From assembly GCA_036362985.1 (NCBI GenBank), contig JAYGXS010000009.1:18914546-18978545 (forward strand): 64,000 nucleotides of DNA, given 5' to 3'. Below are positions 35,975 through 48,640 of the stretch, in pieces (within the stretch, counting starts at the first letter, position 1; each line of letters opens with the position of its first letter). The notes below the pieces were generated by a model. The model searched no databases. It saw nothing but the letters and a program-made list of their open reading frames with translations, and was not told where the DNA came from. The translations under genes were made by a program, and so were the position numbers. Origin of the DNA: Ligula intestinalis (lineage: Eukaryota > Platyhelminthes > Cestoda > Diphyllobothriidea > Diphyllobothriidae).

Positions 35975-37960
35975 AGGAAAAAATAATACAGCGACAGATT
36001 TTACAGGCAGACGACCGGAGAGAAGGCATATTCTTCTTGTGACTGTACACGCAACATGCTTGCTTGTCAAATATGCAAATTAGAGAATCATGCTGTAAAC
36101 ATCTTCACAAGCGTCATTCATCTGTGAACCTTTTTTTCCTTTGACGTAAAAACTATTCATTAGCTAAAGGCACGTTCACTGCTAGAAATAGCTCCTGCAC
36201 TATAAAACCGTCCCCTAAAAGTACAACAATTGTTTTAATCCTTTTGTAAATGTAGCGTTGAACAACGCTGGCTGGAGCTTAAAATGAAATAAGAACAAAA
36301 AACCTCAACTGTCAATTGCAAATGTGTGACTTTTAACAAAAGTGCATTTTTCTTTCATTTTAGCTGTGAATCTATCTGCAAAGACACAACGCTATACATA
36401 AATGTACGCGTGTTGAAAAGATATATCTGCCCTCTCAAGTGGTCTATCACATAAATTGAGCAACTCTTAGGACCCTTTTTAATTCTAACGTATGAGAGAT
36501 CGGTGCAGCCGTTTTTATTGGGAATTTGCACATCGATACATGGCGTGAGACGATGGAGGTGGGGCGTTATTATTCAAATTCATGGCAGGGCTATAAATAA
36601 AATATCAGTTAAGCAAAATTTGTTAAGGCTTTATTCGGCAAAAAGGATGAAATAACAATATTTGACCGCCGGCGTGGGTGCGACTGGACTTATATCTCTA
36701 CGCAAGTTCTCACGTCAAAGGATAAAATAAACTCGCTGAGAACCTGAGTTGTTTGCCGTATAACGAGTAGATGTTGCGTTTGCTATAACGTGCAACTAGA
36801 ACGAGTTCAAATCAAGGCCTTACGTTCCTTATGCAAGCTTGACTATCATGTATCAAAAATCTGAATTATCTTAAGACATTAGCGGCACTATTCATTTCCC
36901 ATAAATTGGGTTGGTTCCTGTTTTACCAAAAACAACGCATGAAAAAATATTTGTCTTTCCGTTCTCAATAAATATTTTAAGGAAATGTAATATAAAATTC
37001 GCCAAAAGGGCAATATCTAAAAATAACTTAAATCTCAACCATATATTTCTATATTCGGCGTAGCAGCTAGTGCTTCAAAACTTGTTTTGTTTATTTTATA
37101 AATTAAAAAAATAACCCCAATAGACAATTAAATGAGCCTCGTGGAAAGTGGTTGTGATAGAATTATGAATGCATTATGTTCATTAGAAAATCCACAGAAA
37201 GTGCCATATGAAGTTTTCAAGCCAAAGTTAGTCAAAACCCACTTTTGCTATGCGACTGCAATGACATTTATATCCTATAACACTAGAGCAATATACATAC
37301 ATTTTTCAATGAAAGCACTCTTCTTCCTGGATGCTCCTCTTTACTTTGGAGGTGTAAAATAGAGTAGATCAAGAGTAATTTCAGAATGCGTGCCGATAAT
37401 AATGTTTGTAATACAGTTTGTTCAAGACGTCCTGTTCGAAGCTAACGTACGGCCTTTGCCATAATAACAGAGCTTAAACTCTTCGCAGTTTAAGCCAGAT
37501 GAGATTATTTGAACTAGATCTGTCATAGAAAATATTATCATCAGATGCATTTTCGGTCGCTTTAAGTTTGTCGTCAAAGCGTCTAGCCATCTTCAGCAAA
37601 TAGCCGGAAAAATCGTTTTCTACCGTAAACTGCTACTTTTAAAACTAACGACATATATTATCTTATAAAATATGATTAAACCACGCAGCGATTCTGCTGA
37701 TTGCATTTGTAACTTCAACTTAATTGACGAGCACCTTAGTTGCGGCATTTACAAGAACGGCCAGTTCGGTTCCAGCGATTGCGGATCTAGGGTGTCCCAA
37801 AATATGGCATTGGATAAACATATGCGAATGAGGTTTTTCCTGAATACAAACATGAATTTATTTGCGTCACTGTAAACGTAGCAAGTCTTTTTCTTCATAT
37901 TTTTAGGACACAAGGGTACCATATTAAACCATCCACTGAACATGCTTTCAAAGATACATC
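35975..37960 (-). repeat. 2-kb tandem unit 2 (right-arm mirror copy)
   Basis: Mirror of 3,831-5,840 at about 93-96% identity by eye. The conserved AGCCCTGCCATGAATTCGAA-type landmark is present in reverse complement near 36,590, with one change. Open frames 37,132-37,362 and 37,749-37,943 are the mirror equivalents of 4,434-4,655 and 3,857-4,081. Confidence 0.85.
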
Positions 37961-40030
37961 TCGAGATTTCTGTTTAGAACGAATAGTTTTACCGACTAAT
38001 GTTTAAGACGTACGATCTGTCAAAGACCATATTCTTATTGTGACTGAAAACCTTAAATTTTTGCTTCCCAAATATCCAAAAAAGTAAGGTATCGTGGTAT
38101 CAACGGTTTCGTAAATATCGTTTATCTCAGTATGATGCTTTTCTTGCAAAAGAAAAAAACTATTCATTAGCGACAGGCACGCCCAGATCTATGAGAAACT
38201 TCTTCCACATAGAAAAGGTCCCTCAAGAGGACAACAATAGTTTAACCCTTTTTTTAAACGTAGCGCCATACAGCGTGCTGTCTCAGTGTCTACATTTACA
38301 AATTAAATTAAGAAAACACGCTCAAAAGTCAACGACAAATCTGTGCCTTCTAGCAAAAGTGTTGTTTCTTTCATTTTAGCTCTGAATCTACTTGCAAGGA
38401 CACAACGCTATACTACAATGTACTCAATTTGAAAAAAATATATCTGCTCTATCGAAAGGGCTACCACAGAAAGTAAGAATTTCGTAGAACTCTTTTTTGA
38501 CCCAAAGGTAAAAGAGATCACTGCAGAAGTTTTCATTCGGACTTTTAACACGGATACGTGGGGTGAGCCAACGGATGTAGGGTACTTTCATTCGAATTCA
38601 TGGCAGGGCTATAAATGAATTATGAGTTTCGCAAAATCTGTTTATGTTACATCCAGCAAACAAAATGAGGTAAACATATTAAAACAGTAGTGGAGGTGCG
38701 ACTGAATTAATTTCCCTGCGCAAGGTCCTTCGCAAGAGTATAACATCAAAAACGCTGAGAAAATTGCCGCAAGACGAGCAGCTGTTGCGTTTGCTTTAGC
38801 GTGCAGCTAGAACGAGTTCAAATCAAGGCGTTTTATTCCTTATGCAAGCTTGACTGTCTTGTATGAAAAACCTGAATTAACTTAAGATGTTAGAGGCACT
38901 ATTCATTTCCCGTAAATTGTGTTGGCTCCTGTTTTACCAAAAACAACGCATGAAATAATAATCGTCCTTCTTCTCTCAATAAATATTTTGAGATTAGGAA
39001 ATTCAAAATTTGCCTCAAGGAAATTTTTCAAACAATGATAACAAACCTTACTGAATACTTTAAGTCTCAGCGTAGTAACGAGTGCCTTTAAACTTGTTTT
39101 TTTAAATTTATCGTAAAAGCAATCCGAGTAGGCAAGTAAATGAAGCCCATAGAAAGCAGTTGCGATCGAATTATGTGCGCAGTAGTTTTGTCAGAAAAAA
39201 ATGCTACGAAGCGCCATATCAAGTTTTACTGGTACAGGAATTCAAAGTTAGTATGAAATGGTTATTTCAATTATGTCCTTTTCAACTGGAGCAAGTAGCG
39301 GTAACATTGCGATTGAAAAAGGCATACCTGGAAGCCATTCATTGCTCTTTTGGTAGTACATATGGTTGATTGGGAATAATGCCAAAACGCACGCCCCTGA
39401 AAAGGTTTGTTAAACAGTCTTTTCAAAACGTCCTCACCATGGTCAAGCTACAGACTGCCCTTAAGGAAGAAAGCTTNNNNNNNNNNNNNNNNNNNNNNNN
39501 NNNNNNNNNNNNNNNNNNNNNNNNNNNNNNNNNNNNNNNNNNNNNNNNNNNNNNNNNNNNNNNNNNNNNNNNNNNNTAGATAGATTCCTGGTCTTTTTTA
39601 GGTTTGTCATCAATACAGTCTAGCCAGTTTCATCACCTTGCCAACAAAAGTCATTTTCTACCGTTAGTTGTCGCTTTTAAAAGTAACGATATACATTGTG
39701 CCCTTAAGTGCGTTAAGATCACGCAGCATTTGAGCTGTTTTCACTTTTTACGTAGGCGTGGATGATGGTTTGCCTGATTTGCGGCATTTATAAGTAGGCA
39801 ATTTCGGTTCCTGCAATTGTCTATCCAAGGTGTCCCAAAATGATTCATCATATATAAATATTCGAATAAGGTTTTCCTGGAGATAAATGAAGATTTATAT
39901 GCGTCATTGTAAACGAAGCACGTCTTTTTCTTCATATTTTCAGGACAGTGGTGTGCAATTTTAAATTGTTCAGAAATTCTTGCAAACAGCAACGCAGGAA
40001 AGCTGCAATAAGGTCTTCTAGCTGGTCTTA
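37961..40030 (-). repeat. 2-kb tandem unit 1 (right-arm mirror copy)
   Basis: Mirror of 1,780-3,830, interrupted by the N gap at 39,477-39,576. The frame 39,741-39,992 (minus) corresponds to 1,780-2,040 on the left. No domain recognised. Confidence 0.85.
39477..39576. other. Assembly gap (100 N) inside the right arm
   Basis: Exactly 100 Ns. The matching left-arm sequence runs without a break; the bases flanking this gap correspond to about 2,255 and 2,325. The true missing length is therefore probably near 70-75 bp rather than 100, if the arms are collinear here. Confidence 0.97.
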
Positions 40031-41029
40031 CATTTTCCTGAGACCACTTATGATCTTTTGTGCCGAATGAAAAGTTATTTTCCTACCCAGAGTGATACAA
40101 AGTACAGTTACCGATTAGCAATTAAGCTATTGCGACTTATAATTTGTCCATAATGGATTGATGCAAATTGCATCTACTAATTGGCGCTCACCCCAAATGA
40201 CTATGTCATTGTATAAGCCCTTTTGAAATTGAAGTCGTTCTTTGCGCATCGCCTCAAGAATTCCGATTAACAGGGGATTGATGGTCAGGAATTTACTGTT
40301 ATTTTCGCAAGAAATATCTTCCTTAAAATTCTGACAAATGTTCAATACGTGCATCGCTGTTGGTGTAGGTCACATTAAATTGTACTTCGCGTTCATGCGA
40401 ATGTCGCCACAGCATGTCTTTTACGACGGCATTCAGCGCCCCGGTGATTCACCACTTGCGTTCTTTTGCATACCGTGTCGCGGCACAGACTAATCCTCTC
40501 ACCAGTGTCCCACGGTTTCAAGTAAGCTGATAGTGGAGGCAGTTTCCGTAACACATCTTTTTGGTTGTTTAACATTAATATATACGCAAACTGTCAATTT
40601 TTAGTATGCTTGAGCTTCATCTGGCTAAAAAATGAAATAAGAAATATCATTTTGGTGAATTATTAAAGTAACTTCAGCTGTAGGTTACGCAAAAAGTTTT
40701 ATTTTCAGAAAATTAAGGTAAACACTCAATTTCGCGCAATGACACTGATAATATGACCTTTTACAGACTTTCTGTCATGCTTCTTTGCATCACATGTGAT
40801 CTATTTGCCCAAAGAACGAAAATTGTGACCTGAAGGTCGAATTTGTAGCCTTTTTTAGGCAACGTTATTGGTCAGAGTCCGAGGAAGAAACACAAGGCAG
40901 AGCGAAAGGAGTGAGTACCGTTAGTGATCGAGAGAAATTGATCATTGGAGGTGTCTTTATTTAAGTTCTAAAATTAATCAATCGTAAACTGAAGTCACAC
41001 GTCCTGTTCTGCCTTGGTTTACCAGCAAC

Positions 41030-41230
41030 ATATATCATTACTAGCAAGGGAAACCGAGACTGGAATAGCCATTTCTGGTTAATAAGCCATCAGCAGCCAA
41101 TCGTATCTAATCCCGAGTGTTGTCCCACTCAAGGGTCAGATCCGCAACGTTTTGATCAGAAGTCGAAAACTCTAATAATTCAGGCACATGCTCATTATCT
41201 CACTGGTTTATCTCGGTAGATATTGAAGTC
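41030..41230 (-). repeat. Second SINE-like repeat (right-arm mirror copy)
   Basis: Mirror of 600-800, with the same head-to-head arrangement next to the SINE at 41,237. Decayed; ends approximate. Confidence 0.38.
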
Positions 41231-41236
41231 CTTTGA

Positions 41237-41530
41237 TTGACATTCGCCGATCGCTTAGTTGAGTTAATACTTAGAGCGTTGCGGGTTTGAGCCTCGGGTA
41301 ATGTACCGCTTGGGGTATGACTAACTAATGATGGCTAGTGTGCCGGAAATGATCATTCTGGTTTTCTCTGTCCCTATTGGCAGTGCTTTTTGCCTATACT
41401 ACTAACCATTATGTGGCTGCGGCTGGGTTTCAAGAATGGGCTCCAAGTCAGAGTGAGACAAGGTAGTACCTTAATCGGCCAGTGAATGGTACTCAGCGAG
41501 TGCCTGGAAGGCAATCGTTCTTCATAGACG
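41237..41530 (+). repeat. tRNA-derived SINE-like repeat (right-arm mirror copy)
   Basis: Mirror of 300-592. The A-box-like TCGCTTAGTTGAGTTAA is at about 41,251 and the B-box is changed to GGGTTTGAGCCTCGGG at about 41,282, one base from the left-arm copy. It was part of the arm before the arms were duplicated. Confidence 0.6.
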
Positions 41531-41826
41531 GCTCAACAGATTGCTTGCCAATCTGAAAATACCATTTTAGTATTACACAAACTAAAAATAGAAACGTAAG
41601 GTGGCAAAAGAAGAGAGCACCTAAAAGACGTGTATCTAAAAAGGTATATTTACATTAATATCAGTAAAGCAACTGAGTGGAAAAAAGGATTATGTTTATT
41701 AAACTCTGGATAAGCTGCTGAGATATTTTATAGAAAGCTAAATAATACACGAAGTAAAAATAGCAAATTTTAGTATATTGTGTCTTAATATGAAGGAAAA
41801 GGGCGCAATTGGAGAGAACAAGAGGC

Positions 41827-43417
41827 AATTAAAACCATTTGGATTTGTTTTTGATAATTAGATGAAAAACGATTGTTCAACGACTGCTAAGATCTGAGCA
41901 GTCCTGAAGAAACAGGATGTGTCTGATTTTGCCGGGAGTGACCAACAACAATATATTTAGTGTACGTACTATACAATCAACCATTTGACAGTACCAGGTT
42001 ATCAGTTTTAAATAGGGTAGCGTGTTTTTAGAAGGAACCTTGAAACGCAAAATAAAGAGATATGCTCCGTGATATAAAGAGGCTTCGTAAGAGCTGGCAC
42101 GACATCAATTCATCTGAAGCATTTTGCAGCAGGGACATTTTAAACATTGAGATCACTGTATCCACGAACACAGAATAAAAAGCGCTCGTGATATCCGTTG
42201 AGCGAACATTAGAATTGTTTGGATAAACCAGGGTTATTTTGAGTCTAAGTAACCCAAGCCAGCAGCAGCCTGTGCTAGTCAGTTGATGATAATTCCCTCC
42301 GACGTCAGCAAAAGAAACGGCAGTGTGAAATGAACAGGTGAAACGATCTTACAAAAAGGTCACCTTATCTCAAAATCTCACTATTCGTTAAGCCTTAGCC
42401 TTCCATCGCGCAGGCTAGCTAGTGCCTATGGCTGGTTTAAATGAGTAAAATTATATGCTTAACAGAAATGTGTAGACTACTGAGCGGTGATATAAACAGG
42501 TTTGTCAAACTTTATGCATGCAAGTGATTGATGTCGCATGGTTGAAGTCAGCGCATAAAAATACGTTGCAAACAGCAGCAATGCATTTTCAAATGCAAAA
42601 GAGAAATATGCTGACTGCTAACTATAATACAATTAAAAAGTCCTTAACAGACGGGCTTTTATAATAACAGTAGTCAAATACGTCAGTTCATAAGAAGACC
42701 AAAATAGGCTTTTACATTTTGCGTAGCACTTTGGCTAACGAAATAACGACCTTCGACTTATGCTGCATACTGAAGTGTTTTAAACATTATAATAGTAGCA
42801 GTAGGACGTAGTAAATAGTTGCGAATCGAGATCACCTTCCAGCGCTCTCTACCAAACGCGGATCACTTCGGTTTTACTGTGTTTTATTTAGAGGAATGTC
42901 TTATTTATCTAGCGATCGCTTGTTGAGAGAACACGGAGCATTTACAAGAGGCACTTTGGTTGAAACTAAATTGTTCTTTTTCCACCAAATAAGATATCTA
43001 CGTCAGTGAAGACATTTCTCGAAAAATTGTAGGCTCCGATTAAAAATACTACAGATTGGCAGTACAATTTAGTTGCTGATATCGTGGAAAATCAGGGGTT
43101 TGTTCTAGCTTACCACAGAAATGACGCCAACATCATGGTTCAAACAAACCAACGAGTGATAGCAATCAACATAAAACGAGTAAACTAAGCCAAGTTACGT
43201 TCATTTGAAAAAAATTCGACGTGAATGAAAAGCCTATACTCGCGTGTCAGTTTAAAAAGCACCTCAGCAATATGATGTGTCACTTGAACAGTTTGCAATT
43301 GTAAAAAAAACCCTTTTTAACATTACACTACCATTCAGGATGCCTAGAAAAACAACATGCAGTATTGCGAACAACTTTCATGACATAATTTAACTCGGTT
43401 ATTTGGTTTATAGTTGG
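41827..43417. other. Unassigned DNA outside the right arm
   Basis: The left counterpart, if any, lies outside the window. There are no long open frames and I recognise no repeat or RNA signature. Confidence 0.5.
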
Positions 43418-43720
43418 AAAGGTTATTTTGATCACTTGTAGGGCTTAAGCTTGCAAAAATTTCATCTAAGTTAAAGTTATGGAGCAAAATAGGCACTTAT
43501 TTACGGTAAATCATGAGTAAGTTTATTTCGAACAACTTTCCAAAGTTTTTACTAATATGCATTTTTCTATGTGAAAATTCCAGTCTTTATAAAAGAAAGT
43601 GAAACGATATTCCCTTCTAGAACTGGAAAAATTTGTGTCAAGTCGATCAAAAGGAAGTGAAGCCAACTTGAATGAATAACATTAAGTTTCAGAAATAAAG
43701 ACAGATTTGAGTGTTAAAAG
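43418..43720 (-). repeat. Dispersed repeat R, minus copy
   Basis: The reverse complement of the landmark is at about 43,420-43,445 (GGTTATTTTGATCACTTG). The segment 43,605-43,690 in reverse complement, including CTTCACTTCC and TTTCCAGTTCTAGAA, matches 49,545-49,600 closely. Confidence 0.65.
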
Positions 43721-43882
43721 TTATCATTTGTTCATATGCGAAGCTTAACGACATGAAAGCCAGTTTTTCAAAGCTGTATGGTAAATTTGTTTAATTGTAC
43801 CGATATCTATGAGCGTCAGCTTAATATATACGGGGAACTAGTGATTTTCTTTCATTTGTCTGTATCCCGTTGGGGTGTTCAG

Positions 43883-44890
43883 ATGTCAAAGCATTTCCTC
43901 TCTGACGCCGACTTCGTGCGCATACGAAAATTGGCAGCCAAAGGGCTGCCACGTAAGTCGTTAGCTAATGTGTTTAATATTACTAAGACCACAATCTTCA
44001 GAATTATTACCTATAGGACAGTGCACGGACGTTAAATTCCTGTTCAAAAACAGTCTGGAGCAAAGCAAGATGACAATATTTTTCGTAGAAAATTAAAACG
44101 TTCCCATGATATGTCTGTTAGCGCTACGCAAAGGAACTATTTGTCAATGTTTTCATGGTACATAATTACAAAAACAATGCACAAAAGCGCTCTTTGTCCA
44201 AAGACAGCAACGATAAAGCCATATGTAAGTCAAAAAGTAATTGAGGAACCATTTGTCTTGGCTACGGAGTATATTAGTCGTAGATTTTTATATTGGAAGA
44301 GTATTTACTTCTGCAATTAAGTCCTCTTTTTAACCAAGCCACCGAAGTCGACGAAGACAGTAATATGTGGGCAAAACTTTACAAAAAATAAACAACGTCA
44401 ACGCTGACTGTCAAAAAAACTGTCGGCACTTAATGGTTTGGATGCGGGAGTGATAGATGTGGCGGTCAACAAAAGGAACAATGAACAGCCATACTTTTGT
44501 CGGCATATGAAAGGATGCTGTCGGATACAACAACATTAAAAAACGCTGGATGGACACCATTATGTTACCAGATAACGCCCCTGTTTATCGATCAAAATAG
44601 GTATGGTAATCATTGCCCTAAAGAATAAAACTGAATTATATTAGACGACAGCCTGCCTTTCTGCCGGCAGCCTGCGGAAAATGTTTATTCCTCCCAATTC
44701 TCTTGACCTTAATCTAATTAAAAAAATATTTTCTTCAATCAAGAGGAACTGTATGAAGCCAGCTGAATATCTATCAATGGAAAAGAAGTTTGAATTTGCG
44801 CTTAATAATTGTAAAAATTAAGCAACCACTGACAACTTGGTTCTCTCCTTCGCGTCTCGACTTATGGCTGTTTTGAACGCTAAATGAAAA
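43883..44890 (+). pseudogene. Tc1/mariner-type transposase fossil
   Basis: The N-terminal part (43,883-44,035) starts MSKHFLSDADFVRIRKLAAK and continues with KSLANVFNITKTTIFRII, a helix-turn-helix typical of the DNA-binding end of Tc1/mariner transposases. A stop follows at 44,033-44,035, and the middle is shifted and full of stops. Near 44,560-44,600 the frame reads MLPDNAPVYRSK, matching the second catalytic aspartate block (DNAPVH in active enzymes). At about 44,690-44,730 PPNSLDLNLIKKIFSSIKR matches the PYSPDLNPIE-type block; K stands where the third acidic catalytic residue is expected. About 1 kb fits a 330-residue family. No terminal inverted repeats or TA duplications were located. 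It cannot encode an active enzyme. Confidence 0.8.
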
Positions 44891-47800
44891 TCCACGAAAA
44901 ATTAGTTTGTTACACATTTATTAGATTTAATTATTTTGTACTTTTATCTCTTTTTCCTAACCTGGTGTCACTTGCACAAGGACTTAAATAATTGATATTT
45001 TGTACATTCCTTTGTTTCGATTTCGCAGTTTTCGATAAAAATAATTAGTTCTTGTTTAATAAATGATACGTTATAAATTGAACTATGCTTTCTTTTTGAG
45101 ATTTAGTTTTCCTCCGGTGTTATATCAATTGTGTTTCTATAAAATAACCCCTCTGCAAGCTACAAGGGTTTTTGTACGACTTTGACGGCGTTGCTTGCAG
45201 GACTCGCAGGACTGTATATACTTTGTAATGGGTACTGATAATTATATTAGTTAAGGTTTTAAGGATTCATCATGCGATCCGTTTGGTTTTATAATGTGTA
45301 AGTTGGTCTCTGTTGTTTTATTGCATCACAGCTGTACGAAGAATCATTTTGTGTGCAAACTACACTACATTCATATAATGACATATACAAAAGTGTTCCA
45401 GTGTTTTTAAAAAAAATAAACCCGTGTTATCCGTTTACGTTTTCGATATTGTTTTCCATTTTGTCGCTACATATGGTCGGAAAAATACAAAGTGCGGCAT
45501 ACATTTGATAATTCTGTTTTCTTGCGTACATATCACATGCAAGACACGGTTACGCTCCAAGAATTAAAAACTCCATTACAGTTTAACATGAGCCTGGTGA
45601 TTGCAATGGTAAAGGGACTCTACCTAACATACGGGTATCTTTAATGCATGTTATGTTTATTGCTAGGAGCCTTTTCTATTGTGACATAACATGCAATGAG
45701 CTCGAATAAAATAATCAGTCAAAACGTAGTTAGGTTTTTGGTTAATGTCCTTTGGTAGTAAGTCTCTGTTCCTTTCCGAGGTGTAGACGTCCAAATAAGT
45801 CAGAAACGAACCCTTGTCTGGCCATGCTCGCTGCTTGTGTCGTATTTTATTTTGTCTTTGGACATCAATTTGAGGGTCGTTAGAAAAGTAAACAGGCTAA
45901 AGTCCTAACAAATATGAACACCGATTTTGAAGGTCACGTGTGTGGCGTATATCGACGAGTCGTGACTTCAGATGGAGTTTATAGGATGACATGTAGCGGT
46001 TAAATGAACAAACAGTCATATGGAGGCCCGATTTAAAATTAAATTTTGTTTTGCACCTAATTTTTTTCTGTTGTTTAAACAGCAAAATTTTCTAAATATT
46101 CATAACCCCAGCAGAATAGGAAATATATCTTAAGGATAGCTCTAATGGATTGCTGATGCAGTTTGTTTCTCAACTGTTGGCTTTTTGTGCATACTCAACA
46201 GCTTAAAGTAAAAAAAAACGTTTAAGAAGAGATACATATAATTAAAGACTTTCAGATTAGCTTCACATACGACCAAATTGTGCAGTTATGTAAGCCAAGC
46301 AAAACAATCTTCAATGTTGTATTCAACAGACAAATCGGGTTTAAAATTTAATTATCTGTTAAAACAACTTCGGGGACTAAGTGAGCATTCGAGTGAAAAT
46401 TGCTTCACCGAGATTCGGTTGGCTTTTTCAGTTTTATTAACCAGATCAAACAATTTGCATAATTGATTTTTCTGCTCTAGTGCACTTTTTAGAAACTTTG
46501 CGGAAGTACTCGTAGGAAATGTAATTTAGATTGACTCTGCGGAGTTAAAAGCGCATATTAAGATGACTAATTTAGCAAAAGACCAAAAGAAAACCTTCCC
46601 AACCTCATTGCGTTGTGGTATTGCTAAATATATCTTGTTTTATATTAAAGAAAAACGCTTAAATTTCCTAAAATTTCAAACGCCACGCATAGAATCTTAA
46701 TTAATAAATGTTCTTATAATTCGACTAAGTCCTATAAAGGCTGGGCTCGAGGATGTCAAACACTAATTTACTAAAAAGTGATTGCTAATACCCCTATGTA
46801 AGCTTTTTTTAAGCTAGCTAAATGTAAAACAATGAGATTGTATATTTTCTGCTAAAGCACGGTGAGCCTAATTACGCTTTTTACTTTGAAAAACTAAACC
46901 TATGTCCTTGATTCAAAAATCCCAAACTTGAAATTTTTTTGTGGATTTCACTATTTGTCATTGTGAATTCTACAGTTACATCTTAGCAAATGCCAATTAA
47001 ACCAAACTCCATTTCCATTCAACCATGCACCGAATAATTATGTGCAAAGGAAAATAGGCGTCTACAAGCGATATGCAAAGAATCCCTCAAGGTCTATTTT
47101 GTAGGATTTATACTTTAGATCTTTCATTAATTTGATAAAACATGAGATATAATTAGATCCAAAGATTTTGCTGATATTTTTGCATACATTTCTAGTATGT
47201 CATTAGCGCGTTTAAAACAAGCAGCAAAATCAGTAGAAAAAGAGACTATTTTCTAGGCACATTTTGAAATGTTGTATAAAGAGAAAAAATGTACGAAAGG
47301 TACAGGTTTTGCACCTAATAAAGATATTGGAAAATTGTAATGCGGGTCTAAAGATGCTGTATTTATAAAAAAACTGTTTCAAATATTTTTTCTTGTTTAA
47401 TTTATTTCGAAAATAAGTCCGTTTTGAAGGCATTTACACGTTTTCTTTTTCACTTCCAAAATAAGCTCGAAAAAAAGCCTTATGTTTGTGTCAAAATGTG
47501 CTCGGCTTTTTAGGCTGATGATCGTCGGTTGATGTGAAATAGCGATTCATTACTTTCAACCTGCAAACGCGTATTCACGTAAATTGAACTGCTGAATGAT
47601 TTAGCAAAACACCACAGAGGTATGATCTAAAAACCCAATCCTACGTTTTACGTGGATCCTGTACCACCGTTACCATTTGCATTGAAATGCTTGTTTCTTG
47701 ACAGCTTGTAGAATTACGCGATTATTTAACAATAGCTGACGTTCTTTACCCAAAATATGCATTTTGCATTTTACTGTACGTCTTAAGCATTTGCTAGTGC

Positions 47801-48099
47801 GAAAATTAATTTAGTTCTGGGGAAGGCTGAGAATAAGCTGCATATTGCAGCAGCATACAAACAAAAAACACCTCTGGCCTGAGGTTAAGCTAATCTATGT
47901 GCTTTCAGCGTCTATAATCAACGATTATTTTTATTAGATTATGCTGACACCCGTTGAGGAACGTTGACCAAACGCTTACAGAACTCACTCGTCCCACTTC
48001 GCTTCAGTGCTCATTCTGGAGCTCCGTTGGCAGTCCTAAATCGGAAAGTTAGTGATCGTTGAACATTTGTAAACGTGCGTCAATTTCTGCTAATTTAAA
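44891..48099. other. Unassigned AT-rich DNA
   Basis: About 3.2 kb with only short frames (45,897-46,085 -, 46,278-46,466 +, 47,230-47,433 -), none recognised. No clear repeat landmarks were found. Confidence 0.5.
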
Positions 48100-48332
48100 T
48101 CAGCAAGACAGAAATATCGTGGCTGAAGAATTAAAACGTAAGACTTTGGATCACAAGGTCACCAGTTCGAGTCTCGGGTGGGGCACCGCTTTGGTCTGAG
48201 AATGAGTGAGAAATGAGAATCCCAGTCTTCTTTGACCTTTCTGCCAACGCAACCAACTTACTCATGTTGATTTACAAAGTGAAGTTCATATTTGCGCTTT
48301 ATCTTAAATATATATATATATATATATATATT
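48100..48332 (+). repeat. tRNA-derived SINE with TA-repeat tail
   Basis: A B-box-like CAGTTCGAGTCTCGGG lies at about 48,163. Upstream, AAACGTAAGACTTTGGATCAC occupies the anticodon-arm region. A body of about 100 bp follows and ends in an AT dinucleotide run (48,307-48,332), as in SINEs with simple-repeat tails. The body resembles 700-780. Family not identified. Confidence 0.65.
48307..48332. repeat. TA microsatellite
   Basis: An uninterrupted run of about 12 AT/TA dinucleotides that forms the tail of the SINE. A shorter run lies at 49,647-49,662. Confidence 0.95.
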
Positions 48333-48344
48333 CATGCAGTTTGA

Positions 48345-48640
48345 CAAATTGTGAAACCATCGGTGTCTCGGTAGGGTTTAAACCCATGACAGCAATTGAG
48401 GGCTTTAGTACAGTGAATAACCTAGCCATCTGATCTGTTCAAGTTCCACGAGGAGCCATATAATAAACCAAACCTGGGTCGTTTAACGTGCCCAGCCTAC
48501 CACAACTTATGACATTCACCAAACATATAGTATAGTTAAAGCTACGTTTACCAATGGGTCCCGATCTTTTTTTCGGCTAGAGCGTTTGCTGTAATGCCTT
48601 CCTTTGCTGGTATAGGTTTTGAATCCCACCTAGGCTGCAA
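48345..48640. repeat. Two opposed tRNA-like SINE fragments
   Basis: On the minus strand about 48,415-48,350 carries a B-box-like GGGTTTAAACCCTACCGAG preceded by tRNA-like sequence. On the plus strand about 48,577-48,635 carries CGGCTAGAGCGTTTGCTG and a B-box-like GGTTTTGAATCCCACC. The stretch 48,485-48,545 between them resembles 17,910-17,995. The open frame 48,594-48,806 overlaps this and is not a gene. Confidence 0.55.

Larger units (their letters stand above)
25284..41826 (-). repeat. Right arm of the giant inverted repeat
   Basis: This is the reverse-complement partner of 1-16,607. The inner edge is set by the last base of the left arm before its N gap; the outer edge is set by base 1 of the window. 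Either edge may therefore extend further. It carries the mirror image of every part of the left arm: SINE-like pair, two 2-kb tandem units, two R copies, the 10.9-12.7 kb block and the foldback element. A 100-N gap lies inside it at 39,477-39,576. Its inner edge lies only about 55-80 bp from the end of a PLE fragment, so a transposon boundary may define the start of the homology. Confidence 0.93.

Noticed and set aside
1..41826. Sequencing hairpin or missed-adapter artefact as cause of the palindrome
   Set aside because: Such artefacts give arms identical apart from read errors. Here the arms differ by several percent with many indels and have an 8.6-kb unique centre.
1..41826. A single giant DNA transposon with 16-kb terminal inverted repeats
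   Set aside because: No integrase, polymerase, recombinase or capsid-type gene is seen in arms or centre. The centre holds only ordinary repeats and PLEs, and the outer ends are not visible to test for a target duplication.
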